This document shows, one piece after another, positions 18,030-31,289 of a stretch of DNA of 59,857 nt. The notes beneath the pieces are model-generated. The model worked only from the letters and a program-made list of their open reading frames with translations, ran no database searches and had not been told where the DNA came from. Source of the DNA: Gracilariopsis chorda (Eukaryota > Rhodophyta > Florideophyceae > Gracilariales > Gracilariaceae); assembly GCA_003194525.1 (NCBI GenBank), contig NBIV01000419.1, positions 1 through 59,857 on the forward strand, read 5' to 3'. Position numbers and translations under genes: made by a program. The stretch's first letter is position 1, and each line of letters begins with the position of its first letter.

Positions 18030-19118
18030 CTGCAAATCAGAAATCGCTCTCGAAGACAACCAGTCTACCGCAACGACTTTGCGCTGTTTGAACAGTTTCC
18101 AGACAGAATGCATGGTTTTCAGGCGCCCAAATTCATGCCAAGACCTCTTTCACTTGACAGTGTTGCTGAACATCAGCGAATAGTAACTCCGTCGAGACAA
18201 AATGAAAATGCATTACAAAGTGCAATTGCTGTGCCGGCGATAAGAATCTTTGACCGGGGAGTGGAGAAGACTCATCTCTTTCGAAGGAGATATCCATGCA
18301 GTATACCTCTGAGCACTGACATTGCAGCTCAGCAGTTGCAGCCGAAGCATTACTCTACATTGAGTTCTTTGAGAAAACGAAACGTTTTGAATTTCTCTAA
18401 TTCAAGACCGCATGCTCATGCTGTAGACCCAATCGGTGGCTTTGGTACATACAAGCGTAAGTCAAAACGTAGACCAAAACCCAAGACAACCGAGTCGACT
18501 GGTACTGAAATCAAGGAGACTCCAATGATAATGAAATTGTTCAAAATGCCCACCACTTCCGTGCATCTGAATGATAATGACGAGACACATTCAGATTCTG
18601 ATGACGATTTCATGACTCCGTTTCACGAAGTCAAGGATACTTCAAATGCATCCAAACGACATTCACTACATGGTTTTGCGGCAGAAGCAAACAAATTACG
18701 ACAGGTATGCTCTAATTCTGACGAAGACTTGACTTTATGTGATCGAAGAAACAGCGATGTGATCTAGTGCCAGCTACCAAGTCGCAAGTTCCGAGCACGT
18801 TATTTGCGTGGATGCTCAATCTAGGTTCGGGAGACCTGGTTATTGGCGCTGCGAGCTCGTCAAAAGTGGCATTCGCGAACTATCTGCTGGCGATATCCCA
18901 CTTCCTTCCTACGGCAAAAGCCACTGGGATGGTTTGGAACTTGAATCGGTCCCAAATTCACCTCCTCGCTTTTCAATTTCCACACCCGCACTTCTTTCAC
19001 CTGAGAGTCACACACTACACGCAGCACTTTGGAAGCTTCGCCTTTGTCGTAACCTTAGCACAACTATAGATTGGGGCCCACCGCGGCAAAAGTCTACCAT
19101 GGCTCTGAACAAGTCCAT

Positions 19119-19804
19119 TTACGCAAGCCTACCACGACTATAAACTGGGGCCCACCGCGGCAAAAGTCTACCATGGCTCTGAACAAGTCCAAGCCTACCA
19201 CGACCACTACCATGGCTCTCTTCATCCGCTAGTCTTCGAAAGAAACGTTCGTACACCACTGCGCTCTCCAGACCATCCGGCGAAGCCTCGGAGTTCTTCA
19301 CAGCCATCATCTCCACGTACGCCTCGTTTGATGCTTCGTGTTCGCCGCGAACAAGACTCTCCAACAGCTTTGTCATCCATCGAGGGACTTCACGAATGGG
19401 GTGCTTGAACACTGGTTGACGAATCATATGACGTTCACTGCATTGGAAATTGGTCAACAGGCTCAAACGCGACTGCGCATCGGTGCAGTACTCTGCCTCC
19501 GTTTCTGCAAACCAGCGGTCACCGGTCGGAAGGCCGTGTATGGAGGTTCCGTGAACGACATTCAGGCGTCCGAGGAGGCCGAGCAGGATACCACGCGGTG
19601 TGGGAGTGGGTGTGATGAGGATACCCCTGCCAACGGTGGACAACTGCACGGTGATTTCTCGGATCCACTTGTCCCCGACAGCTTCATAGCCGGCTTCTGC
19701 GGCGGCCTGGATGGCAATTGCAATGCGGTCGAGTTCGTTTACGCCAAGATCTCGACGAACGCTGCCGCCGAGCAAAGAGAGATCTTCGCGATGAGAGCTT
19801 CTTA
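19119..19804 (-). CDS. Array gene B, unit 3 copy
   Basis: The body of the exon is intact. The tail differs, because the junction of minisatellite and exon is rearranged around 19185-19215 (extra AAGCCTACCACGACCACTAC), giving a Gly/Arg-rich insertion before the repeat-encoded end. Confidence 0.5.
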
Positions 19805-20789
19805 CTGCAAATCAGAAATCGCTCTCGAAGACAACCAGTCTACCGCAACGACTTTGCGCTGTTTGAACAGTTTCCAGACAGAATGCATGGTTTTCAGGCG
19901 CCCAAATTCATGCCAAGACCTCTTTCACTTGACAGTGTTGCTGAACATCAGCGAATAGTAACTCCGTCGAGACAAAATGAAAATGCATTACAAAGTGCAA
20001 TTGCTGTGCCGGCGATAAGAATCTTTGACCGGGGAGTGGAGAAGACTCATCTCTTTCGAAGGAGATATCCATGCAGTATACCTCTGAGCACTGACATTGC
20101 AGCTCAGCAGTTGCAGCCGAAGCATTACTCTACATTGAGTTCTTTGAGAAAACGAAACGTTTTGAATTTCTCTAATTCAAGACCGCATGCTCATGCTGTA
20201 GACCCAATCGGTGGCTTTGGTACATACAAGCGTAAGTCAAAACGTAGACCAAAACCCAAGACAACCGAGTCGACTGGTACTGAAATCAAGGAGACTCCAA
20301 TGATAATGAAATTGTTCAAAATGCCCACCACTTCCGTGCATCTGAATGATAATGACGAGACACATTCAGATTCTGATGACGATTTCATGACTCCGTTTCA
20401 CGAAGTCAAGGATACTTCAAATGCATCCAAACGACCATCACTACATGGTTTTGCGGCAGAAGCAAACAAATTACGACAGGTATGCTCTAATTCTGACGAA
20501 GACTTGACTTTATGTGATCGAAGAAACAGCGATGTGATCTAGTGCCAGCTACCAAGTCGCAAGTTCCGAGCACGTTATTTGCGTGGATGCTCAATCTAGG
20601 TTCGGGAGACCTGGTTATTGGCGCTGCGAGCTCGTCAAAAGTGGCATTCGCGAACTATCTGCTGGCGATATCCCACTTCCTTCCTACGGCAAAAGCCACT
20701 GGGATGGTTTGGAACTTGAATCGGTCCCAAATTCACCTCCTCGCTTTTCAATTTCCACTCCCGCACTTCTTTCACCTGAGAGTCACACA

Positions 20790-23700
20790 CTACACGCAGC
20801 ACTTTGGAAGCTTCGCCTTTGTGGTAACCTTAGCACAACTATAGATTGGGGCCCACCGCGGCAAAAGTCTACCATGGCTCTGATCAAGTCCAATGCCACT
20901 ACTTTCTTCATCCGCTAGTCTTCGAAAGAAACGTTCGTACACCACTGCGCTCTCCAGACCATCCGGCGAAGCCTCGGAGTTCTTCACAGCCATCATCTCC
21001 ACGTACGCCTCGTTTGATGCTTCGTGTTCGCCGCGAACAAGACTCTCCAACAGATTTGTCATGCATCGAGGGACTTCACGAATGGGGTGCTTGAACACTG
21101 GTTGACGAATCATATGACGTTCACTGCATTGGAAATTGGTCAACAGGCTCAAACGCGACTGCGCATCGGTGCAGTACTCTGCCTCCGTTTCTGCAAACCA
21201 GCGGTCACCGGTCGGAAGGCCGTGTATGGAGGTTCCGTGAACGACATTCAGGCGTCCGAGGAGGCCGAGCAGGATACCACGCGGTGTGGGAGTGGGTGTG
21301 ATGAGGATACCCCTGCCAACGGTGGACAACTGCACGGTGATTTCTCGGATCCACTTGTCCCGACAGCTTCATAGCCGGCTTCTGCGGCGGCCTGGATGGC
21401 AATTGCAATGCGGTCGAGTTCGTTTACGCCAAGATCTCGACGAACGCTGCCGCCGAGCAAAGAGAGATCTTCGCGATGAGAGCTTCTTACTGCAAATCAG
21501 AAATCGCTCTCGAAGACAACCAGTCTACCGCAACGACTTTGCGCTGTTTGAACAGTTTCCAGACAGAATGCATGGTTTTCAGGCGCCCAAATTCATGCCA
21601 AGACCTCTTCACTTGACAGTGTTGCTGAACATCAGCGAATAGTAACTCCGTCGAGACAAAATGAAAATGCATTACAAAGTGCAATTGCTGTGCGGCGATA
21701 AGAATCTTTGACCGGGGAGTGGAGAAGACTCATCTCTTTCGAAGGAGATATCCATGCAGTATACCTCTGAGCACTGACATTGCAGCTCAGCAGTTGCAGC
21801 CGAAGCATTACTCTACATTGAGTTCTTTGAGAAAACGAAACGTTTTGAATTTCTCTAATTCAAGACCGCATGCTCATGCTGTAGACCCAATCGGTGGCTT
21901 TGGTACATACAAGCGTAAGTCAAAACGTAGACCAAAACCCAAGACAACCGAGTCGACTGGTACTGAAATCAAGGAGACTCCAATGATAATGAAATTGTTC
22001 AAAATGCCCACCACTTCCGTGCATCTGAATGATAATGACGAGACACATTCAGATTCTGATGACGATTTCATGACTCCGTTTCACGAAGTCAAGGATACTT
22101 CAAATGCATCCAAACGACCATCACTACATGGTTTTGCGGCAGAAGCAAACAAATTACGACAGGTATGCTCTAATTCTGACGAAGACTTGACTTTATGTGA
22201 TCGAAGAAACAGCGATGTGATCTAGTGCCAGCTACCAAGTCGCAAGTTCCGAGCACGTTATTTGCGTGGATGCTCAATCTAGGTTCGGGAGACCTGGTTA
22301 TTGGCGCTGCGAGCTCGTCAAAAGTGGCATTCGCGAACTATCTGCTGGCGATATCCCACTTCCTTCCTACGGCAAAAGCCACTGGGATGGTTTGGAACTT
22401 GAATCGGTCCCAAATTCACCTCCTCGCTTTTCAATTTCCACACCCGCACTTCTTTCACCTGAGAGTCACACACTACACGCAGCACTTTGGAAGCTTCGCC
22501 TTTGTCGTAACCTTAGCACAACTATAGATTGGGGCCCACCGCGGCAAAAGTCTACCATGGCTCTGAACAAGTCCGTTTGGACGCAAGCCTACCACGACTA
22601 TAAAACTGGGGCCCACCGCGGCAAAAGTCTACCATGGCTCTGAACAAGTCTGTTTGGACGCAAGCCTACCACGACTATAAACTGGGCCCACCGCGGCAAA
22701 AGTCTACATGGCTCTGAACAAGTCCAATGCCACTACTTTCTTCATCCGCTAGTCTTCGAAAGAAACGTTCGTACACCACTGCGCTCTCCAGACCATCCGG
22801 CGAAGCCTCGGAGTTCTTCACAGCCATCATCTCCACGTACGCCTCGTTTGATGCTTCGTGTTCGCCGCGAACAAGACTCTCCAACAGATTTGTCATGCAT
22901 CGAGGGACTTCACGAATGGGGTGCTTGAACACTGGTTGACGAATCATATGACGTTCACTGCATTGGAAATTGGTCAACAGGCTCAAACGCGACTGCGCAT
23001 CGGTGCAGTACTCTGCCTCCGTTTCTGCAAACCAGCGGTCACCGTCAGAAGGCCGTGTATGGAGGTTCCGTGAACGACATTCAGGCGTCCGAGGAGGCCG
23101 AGCAGGATACCACGCGGTGTGGGAGTGGGTGTGATGAGGATACCCCTGCCAACGGTGGACAACTGCACGGTGATTTCTCGGATCCACTGTCCCGACAGCT
23201 TCATAGCCGGCTTCTGCGGCGGCCTGGATGGCAATTGCAATGCGGTCGAGTTCGTTAACGCCAAGATCTCGACGAACGCTGCCGCGAGCAAGAGAGAGAT
23301 CTTCGCGATGAGAGCTTCTTACTGCAAATCAGAAATCGCTCTCGAAGACAACCAGTCTACTGCAACGACTTTGCGCTGTTTGAACAGTTTCCAGACAGAA
23401 TGCATGGTTTTCAGGCGCCCAAATTCATGCCAAGACCTCTTCACTTGACAGTGTTGCTGAACATCAGCGAATAGTAACTCCGTCGAGACAAAATGAAAAT
23501 GCATACAAAGTGCAATTGCTGTGCCGGCGATAAGAATCTTTGACGGGGAGTGAGAAGACTCATCTCTTCGAAGGAGATATTCCATGCAGTATACCTCTGA
23601 GCACTGACATTGCAGCTCAGCAGTTGCAGCCGAAGCATACTCTACATTGAGTTCTTTGAGAAAAACGAAACGTTTTGAATTTCTCTAATTCAAGACGCAT

Positions 23701-26700
23701 GCTCATGCTGTAGACCCAATCGGTGGCTTTGGTACATACAAGCGTAAGTCAAAACGTAGACCAAAACCCAAGACAACACGAGTCGACTGGTACTGAAATC
23801 AAGGAGACTCCAATGATAATGAAATCGTTCAAAATGCCCACCACTTCCGTGCATCTGAATGATAATGACGAGACACATTCAGATTCTGATGACGATTTCA
23901 TGACTCCGTTTCACGAAGTCAAGGATACTTCAAATGCATCCAAACGACATTCACTACATGGTTTTGCGGCAGAAGCAAACAAATTACGACAGGTATGCTC
24001 TAATTCTGACGAAGACTTGACTTTATGTGATCGAAGAAACAGCGATGTGATCTAGTGCCAGCTACCAAGTCGCAAGTTCCGAACACGTTATTTGCGTGGA
24101 TGCTCAATCTAGGTTCGGGAGACCTGGTTATTGGCGCTGCGAGCTCGTCAAAAGTGGCATTCGCGAACTATCTGCTGGCGATATCCCACTTCCTTCCTAC
24201 GGCAAAAGCCACTGGGATGGTTTGGAACTTGAATCGGTCCCAAATTCACCTCCTCGCTTTTCACTTTCCACACCCGCACTTCTTTCACCTGAGAGTCACA
24301 CACTACACGCAGCACTTTGGAAGCTTCGCCTTTGTCGTAACCTTAGCACAACTATAGATTGGGGCCCACCGCGGCAAAAGTCTACCATGGCTCTGAACAA
24401 GTCACGCAAGCCTACCACGACTATAAACTGGGGCCCACCGCGGCAAAAGTCTACCATGGCTCTGAACAAGTCCATTGCCACTACTTTCTTCATCCGCTAG
24501 TCTTCGAAAGAAACGTTCGTACACCACTGCGCTCTCCAGACCATCCGGCGAAGCCTCGGAGTTCTTCACAGCCATCATCTCCACGTACGCCTCGTTTGAT
24601 GCTTCGTGACTCTCCAACAGCTTTGTCATCCATCACTTCAACAATGGGTTGAACGGTTGATATGACGTTCACTGCATTGGAAATTGGTGGTCAAAAGGCT
24701 CAAACGCGACTGCGCATCGGTGCAGTACTCTGCTCCGTTTCTGCAAACCAGCGGTCACCGGTCAAAGGCCGTGTAATGAGGTTCCGTGAACGACATTCAG
24801 GCGCCGAAGGAGGCCGAGCAGGATACCACGCGTGTGGGAGTGGGTGTGATGAGGATACCCTGCCAACGGTGACAACTGCACGGTGATTTCTCGGATCCAC
24901 TGTCCCCGACAGCTTCATAGCCGCTTCTGCGGCGGCCTGGATGCAAATTGCAATGCGGTCGAGTTCGTTAACGCAAGATTCGACGAACGCTGCCGCCAGC
25001 AAAGAGAGATCTTCGCGATGAAGCTTCTTACTTGCAAATCAGAATCGCTCTCGAAGACAACCAGTCTACCGCAACGACTTTGCGCTGCTTGAACAGTTTC
25101 CAGACAGAATGCATGTTTTCAGCGCCCAAATTCATCAAGACCTCTTCACTGACAGTGTTGCTGAACATCAGCGAATAGTAACTCCGTCGAGACAAATGAA
25201 AATGCATTACAAATGCAATTGCTGTGCCGGCGATAAGAATCTTTGACCGGGGAGTGGAAGACTCACCTCTTCGAAGGAGATATCATGCAGTATACCTCTG
25301 AGCACTGACATTGCAGCTCAGCAGTTGCAGCCGAAGCATTACTCTACATTGAGTTCTTTGAGAAAACGAAACGTTTTGAATTCTCTAATTCAAGACCGCA
25401 TGCTCATGCTGTAGAACCAATCGGTGGCTTTGGTACATACAAGCGTAAGTCAAAACGTAGACCAAAACCCAAGACAACCGAGTCGACTGGTACTGAAATC
25501 AAGGAGACTCCAATGATAATGAAATCGTTCAAAATGCCCACCACTTCCGTGCATCTGAATGATAATGACGAGACACATTCAGATTCTGATGACGATTTCA
25601 TGACTCCGTTTCACGAAGTCAAGGATACTTCAAATGCATCCAAACGACCATTCACTACATGGTTTTTGCGGCAGAAGCAAACAAATTACGACAGGTATGC
25701 TCTAATTCTGACGAAGACTTGACTTTATGTGATCGAAGAAACAGCGATGTGATCTAGTGCCAGCTACCAAGTCGCAAGTTCCGAGCACGTTATTTGCGTG
25801 GATGCTCAATCTAGGTTCGGGAGACCTGGTTATTGGCGCTGCGAGCTCGTCAAAAGTGGCATTCGCGAACTATCTGCTGGCGATATCCACTTCCTTCCTA
25901 CGGCAAAAGCCACTGGGATGGTTTTGGAACTTGAATCGGTCCCAAATTCACCTCCTCGCTTTTCAATTTCCCACACCCGCACTTCTTTCACCTGAGAGTC
26001 ACCACACTACACGCAAGCACTTTGGAAGCTTCGCCTTTGTGCGTAACGCTTAGCACAACACTATAGATTGGGCGCTCTCCACCGCTCGGACAGCCAAAAT
26101 CTACGCAAAAGTCTACCATGGCTCTGAACAAGTCCAATGCCACTACTTTCTTCATCCGCTAGTCTTCGAAAGAAACGTTCGTACACCACTGCGCTCTCCA
26201 GACCATCCGGCGAAGCCTCGGAGTTCTTCACAGCCATCATCTCCACGTACGCCTCGTTTGATGCTTCGTGTTCGCCGCGAACAAGACTCTCCAACAGATT
26301 TGTCATGCATCGAGGGACTTCACGAATGGGGTGCTTGAACACTGGTTGAACGAATCATATGACGTTCACTGCATTGGAAATTGGTCAACAGGCTCAAACG
26401 CGACTGCGCATCGGTGCAGTACTCTGCCTCCGTTTCTGCAAACCAGCGGTCACCGGTCGGAAGGCCGTGTATGGAGGTTCCGTGAACGACATTCAGGCGT
26501 CCGAGGAGGCCGAGCAGGATACCACGCGGTGTGGGAGTGGGTGTGATGAGGATACCCCTGCCAACGGTGGACAACTGCACGGTGATTTCTCGGATCCACT
26601 TGTCCCCGACAGCTTCATAGCCGGCTTCTGCGGCGGCCTGGATGGCAATTGCAATGCGGTCGAGTTCGTTAACGCCAAGATCTCGACGAACGCTGCCGCC

Positions 26701-28331
26701 GAGCAAAGAGAGATCTTCGCGATGAGAGCTTCTTACTGCAAATCAGAAATCGCTCTCGAAGACAACCAGTCTACCGCAACGACTTTGCGCTGTTTGAACA
26801 GTTTCCAGACAGAATGCATGGTTTTCAGGCGCCCAAATTCATGCCAAGACTCTTTCACTTGACAGTGTTGCTGAACATCAGCGAATAGTAACTCCGTCGA
26901 GACAAAATGAAAATGCATTACAAAGTGCAATTGCTGTGCCGGCGATAAGAATCTTTGACGGGGGAGTGGAGAAGACTCATCTCTTTCGAAGGAGATATCC
27001 ATGCAGTATACCTCTGAGCACTGACATTGGCAGCTCAGCAGTTGCAGCCGAAGCATTACTCTACATTGAGTTCTTTGAGAAAACGAAACGTTTTGAATTT
27101 CTCTAATTCAAGACCGCATGCTCATGCTGTAGACCCAATCGTGGCTTTGGTACATACAAGCGTAAGTCAAAACGTAGACCAAAACCCAAGACAACGAGTC
27201 GACTGGTATGAAATCAAGGAGACTCCAATGATAATGAAATCGTTCAAAATGCCACCACTTCCGTGCATCTGAATGATAATGACGAGACAACTTCAGATTC
27301 TGATGACGATTTCAATGACTCCGTTTCACGAAGTCCAAGGATACTTCAAATGCATCCAAACGACATCACTACATGGTTTTGCGGCAGAAGCAAACAAATT
27401 ACGACAGGTATGCTCTAATTCTGACGAAGACTTGACTTTATGTGATCGAAGAAACAGCGATGTGATCTAGTGCCAGCTACCAAGTCGCAAGTTCCGAACA
27501 CGTTATTTGCGTGGATGCTCAATCTAGGTTCGGGAGACCTGGTTATTGGCGCTGCGAGCTCGTCAAAAGTGGCATTCGCGAACTATCTGCTGGCGATATC
27601 CCACTTCCTTCCTACGGCAAAAGCCACTGGGATGGTTTGGAACTTGAATCGGTCCCAAATTCACCTCCTCGCTTTTCACTTTCCACACCCGCACTTCTTT
27701 CACCTGAGAGTCACACACTACACGCAGCACTTTGGAAGCTTCGCCTTTGTCGTAACCTTAGCACAACTATAGATTGGGGCCCACCGCGGCAAAAGTCTAC
27801 CATGGCTCTGAACAAGTCCACGCAAGCCTACCACGACTATAAACTGGGGCCCACCGCGGCAAAAGTCTACCATGGCTCTGAACAAGTCCATTGCCACTAC
27901 TTTCTTCATCCGCTAGTCTTCGAAAGAAACGTTCGTACACCACTGCGCTCTCCAGACCATCCGGCGAAGCCTCGGAGTTCTTCACAGCCATCATCTCCAC
28001 GTACGCCTCGTTTGATGCTTCGTGTTCGCCGCGAACAAGACTCTCCAACAGCTTTGTCATCCATCGAGGGACTTCACGAATGGGGTGCTTGAACACTGGT
28101 TGACGAATCATATGACGTTCACTGCATTGGAAATTGGTCAAAGGCTCAAACGCGACTGCGCATCGGTGCAGTACTCTGCTCCGTTTCTGCAAACCAGCGG
28201 TCACCGGTCGGAAGGCCGTGTATGGAGGTTCCGTGAACGACATTCAGGCGTCCGAGGAGGCCGAGCAGGATACCACGCGGTGTGGGAGTGGGTGTGATGA
28301 GGATACCCCTGCCAACGGTGGACAACTGCAC
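20790..28331 (-). pseudogene. Array gene B copies in units 4-8, broken
   Basis: The B exon is recognisable in each of these units but is interrupted by one-base indels. Examples are a lost C near 21360 (unit 4), losses near 22708, 23044 and 23189 (unit 5), many losses at 24600-25150 (unit 6), an added A near 26350 (unit 7), and a lost C near 28140 with another near 28178 (unit 8). The protein sequence between the breaks is still well conserved. The breaks are therefore very recent or are consensus errors. Confidence 0.6.
24600..25270. other. Indel-dense segment in unit 6
   Basis: Compared with its neighbours, this stretch lacks about 40 single bases and a longer piece near 24608-24660, with few substitutions. 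Deletions are scattered evenly through coding and non-coding parts. That pattern is typical of uncorrected long-read consensus, not of selection or of ordinary decay. Confidence 0.7.
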
Positions 28332-29463
28332 GGTGATTTCTCGGATCCACTTGTCCCCGACAGCTTCATAGCCGGCTTCTGCGGCGGCCTGGATGGCAAT
28401 TGCAATGCGGTCGAGTTCGTTTACCCAAGATCTCGACGAACGCTGCCGCCGAGCAAAGAGAGATCTTCGCGATGAGAGCTTCTTACTGCAAATCAGAAAT
28501 CGCTCTCGAAGACAACCAGTCTACCGCAACGACTTTGCGCTGTTTGAACAGTTTCCAGACAGAATGCATGGTTTTCAGGCGCCCAAATTCATGCCAAGAC
28601 CTCTTTCACTTGACAGTGTTGCTGAACATCAGCGAATAGTAACTCCGTCGAGACAAAATGAAAATGCATTACAAAGTGCAATTGCTGTGCCGGCGATAAG
28701 AATCTTTGACCGGGGAGTGGAGAAGACTCATCTCTTTCGAAGGAGATATCCATGCAGTATACCTCTGAGCACTGACATTGCAGCTCAGCAGTTGCAGCCG
28801 AAGCATTACTCTACATTGAGTTCTTTGAGAAAACGAAACGTTTTGAATTTCTCTAATTCAAGACCGCATGCTCATGCTGTAGACCCAATCGGTGGCTTTG
28901 GTACATACAAGCGTAAGTCAAAACGTAGACCAAAACCCAAGACAACCGAGTCGACTGGTACTGAAATCAAGGAGACTCCAATGATAATGAAATCGTTCAA
29001 AATGCCCACCACTTCCGTGCATCTGAATGATAATGACGAGACACATTCAGATTCTGATGACGATTTCATGACTCCGTTTCACGAAGTCAAGGATACTTCA
29101 AATGCATCCAAACGACATTCACTACATGGTTTTGCGGCAGAAGCAAACAAATTACGACAGGTATGCTCTAATTCTGACGAAGACTTGACTTTATGTGATC
29201 GAAGAAACAGCGATGTGATCTAGTGCCAGCTACCAAGTCGCAAGTTCCGAACACGTTATTTGCGTGGATGCTCAATCTAGGTTCGGGAGACCTGGTTATT
29301 GGCGCTGCGAGCTCGTCAAAAGTGGCATTCGCGAACTATCTGCTGGCGATATCCCACTTCCTTCCTACGGCAAAAGCCACTGGGATGGTTTGGAACTTGA
29401 ATCGGTCCCAAATTCACCTCCTCGCTTTTCACTTTCCACACCCGCACTTCTTTCACCTGAGAG

Positions 29464-30239
29464 TCACACACTACACGCAGCACTTTGGAAGCTTCGCCTT
29501 TGTCGTAACCTTAGCACAACTATAGATTGGGGCCCACCGCGGCAAAAGTCTACCATGGCTCTGAACAAGTCCATTTGGACGCCACGACTATAAACTGGGG
29601 CCCACCGCGGCAAAAGTCTACCATGGCTCTGAACAAGTCCATTGCCACTACTTTCTTCATCCGCTAGTCTTCGAAAGAAACGTTCGTACACCACTGCGCT
29701 CTCCAGACCATCCGGCGAAGCCTCGGAGTTCTTCACAGCCATCATCTCCACGTACGCCTCGTTTGATGCTTCGTGTTCGCCGCGAACAAGACTCTCCAAC
29801 AGCTTTGTCATCCATCGAGGGACTTCACGAATGGGGTGCTTGAACACTGGTTGACGAATCATATGACGTTCACTGCATTGGAAATTGGTCAAAAGGCTCA
29901 AACGCGACTGCGCATCGGTGCAGTACTCTGCCTCCGTTTCTGCAAACCAGCGGTCACCGGTCGGAAGGCCGTGTATGGAGGTTCCGTGAACGACATTCAG
30001 GCGTCCGAGGAGGCCGAGCAGGATACCACGCGGTGTGGGAGTGGGTGTGATGAGGATACCCCTGCCAACGGTGGACAACTGCACGGTGATTTCTCGGATC
30101 CACTTGTCCCCGACAGCTTCATAGCCGGCTTCTGCGGCGGCCTGGATGGCAATTGCAATGCGGTCGAGTTCGTTTACGCCAAGATCTCGACGAACGCTGC
30201 CGCCGAGCAAAGAGAGATCTTCGCGATGAGAGCTTCTTA
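29464..30239 (-). CDS. Array gene B, unit 9 copy
   Basis: Uninterrupted, with the longest tail (248 residues from the first Leu/Met-type codon). A shortened minisatellite spacer (near 29580) joins the frame to the antisense of the frame-A 3' end. This is the cleanest B copy of the inner subfamily. Confidence 0.5.
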
Positions 30240-30977
30240 CTGCAAATCAGAAATCGCTCTCGAAGACAACCAGTCTACCGCAACGACTTTGCGCTGTTTG
30301 AACAGTTTCCAGACAGAATGCATGGTTTTCAGGCGCCCAAATTCATGCCAAGACCTCTTTCACTTGACAGTGTTGCTGAACATCAGCGAATAGTAACTCC
30401 GTCGAGACAAAATGAAAATGCATTACAAAGTGCAATTGCTGTGCCGGCGATAAGAATCTTTGACCGGGGAGTGGAGAAGACTCATCTCTTTCGAAGGAGA
30501 TATCCATGCAGTATACCTCTGAGCACTGACATTGCAGCTCAGCAGTTGCAGCCGAAGCATTACTCTACATTGAGTTCTTTGAGAAAACGAAACGTTTTGA
30601 ATTTCTCTAATTCAAGACCGCATGCTCATGCTGTAGACCCAATCGGTGGCTTTGGTACATACAAGCGTAAGTCAAAACGTAGACCAAAACCCAAGACAAC
30701 CGAGTCGACTGGTACTGAAATCAAGGAGACTCCAATGATAATGAAATCGTTCAAAATGCCCACCACTTCCGTGCATCTGAATGATAATGACGAGACACAT
30801 TCAGATTCTGATGACGATTTCATGACTCCGTTTCACGAAGTCAAGGATACTTCAAATGCATCCAAACGACATTCACTACATGGTTTTGCGGCAGAAGCAA
30901 ACAAATTACGACAGGTATGCTCTAATTCTGACGAAGACTTGACTTTATGTGATCGAAGAAACAGCGATGTGATCTAG
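30177..30977 (+). CDS. Array gene A, unit 9/10 copy (inner-subfamily type)
   Basis: The same frame as the unit 1 copy, uninterrupted to the stop at 30977. Inner-subfamily copies carry Ser instead of Leu in MIMKSFKMP. Unbroken copies of this frame also end at 16930, 18767, 20542, 29223, 32647, 34339 (shortened by a small deletion near 34262), 36057, 50456, 52370 and 54208. Broken copies lie in units 4-7 and 13-19. Confidence 0.35.
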   Translation, partial: RQDLDERCRRAKRDLRDESFLLQIRNRSRRQPVYRNDFALFEQFPDRMHGFQAPKFMPRPLSLDSVAEHQRIVTPSRQNENALQSAIAVPAIRIFDRGVEKTHLFRRRYPCSIPLSTDIAAQQLQPKHYSTLSSLRKRNVLNFSNSRPHAHAVDPIGGFGTYKRKSKRRPKPKTTESTGTEIKETPMIMKSFKMPTTSVHLNDNDETHSDSDDDFMTPFHEVKDTSNASKRHSLHGFAAEANKLRQVCSNSDEDLTLCDRRNSDVI

Positions 30978-31289
30978 TGCCAGCTACCAAGTCGCAAGTT
31001 CCGAACACGTTATTTGCGTGGATGCTCAATCTAGGTTCGGGAGACCTGGTTATTGGCGCTGCGAGCTCGTCAAAAGTGGCATTCGCGAACTATCTGCTGG
31101 CGATATCCCACTTCCTTCCTACGGCAAAAGCCACTGGGATGGTTTGGAACTTGAATCGGTCCCAAATTCACCTCCTCGCTTTTCACTTTCCACACCGCAC
31201 TTCTTTCACCTGAGAGTCACACACTACACGCAGCACTTTGGAAGCTTCGCCTTTGTCGTAACCTTAGCACAACTATAGATTGGGGCCCA

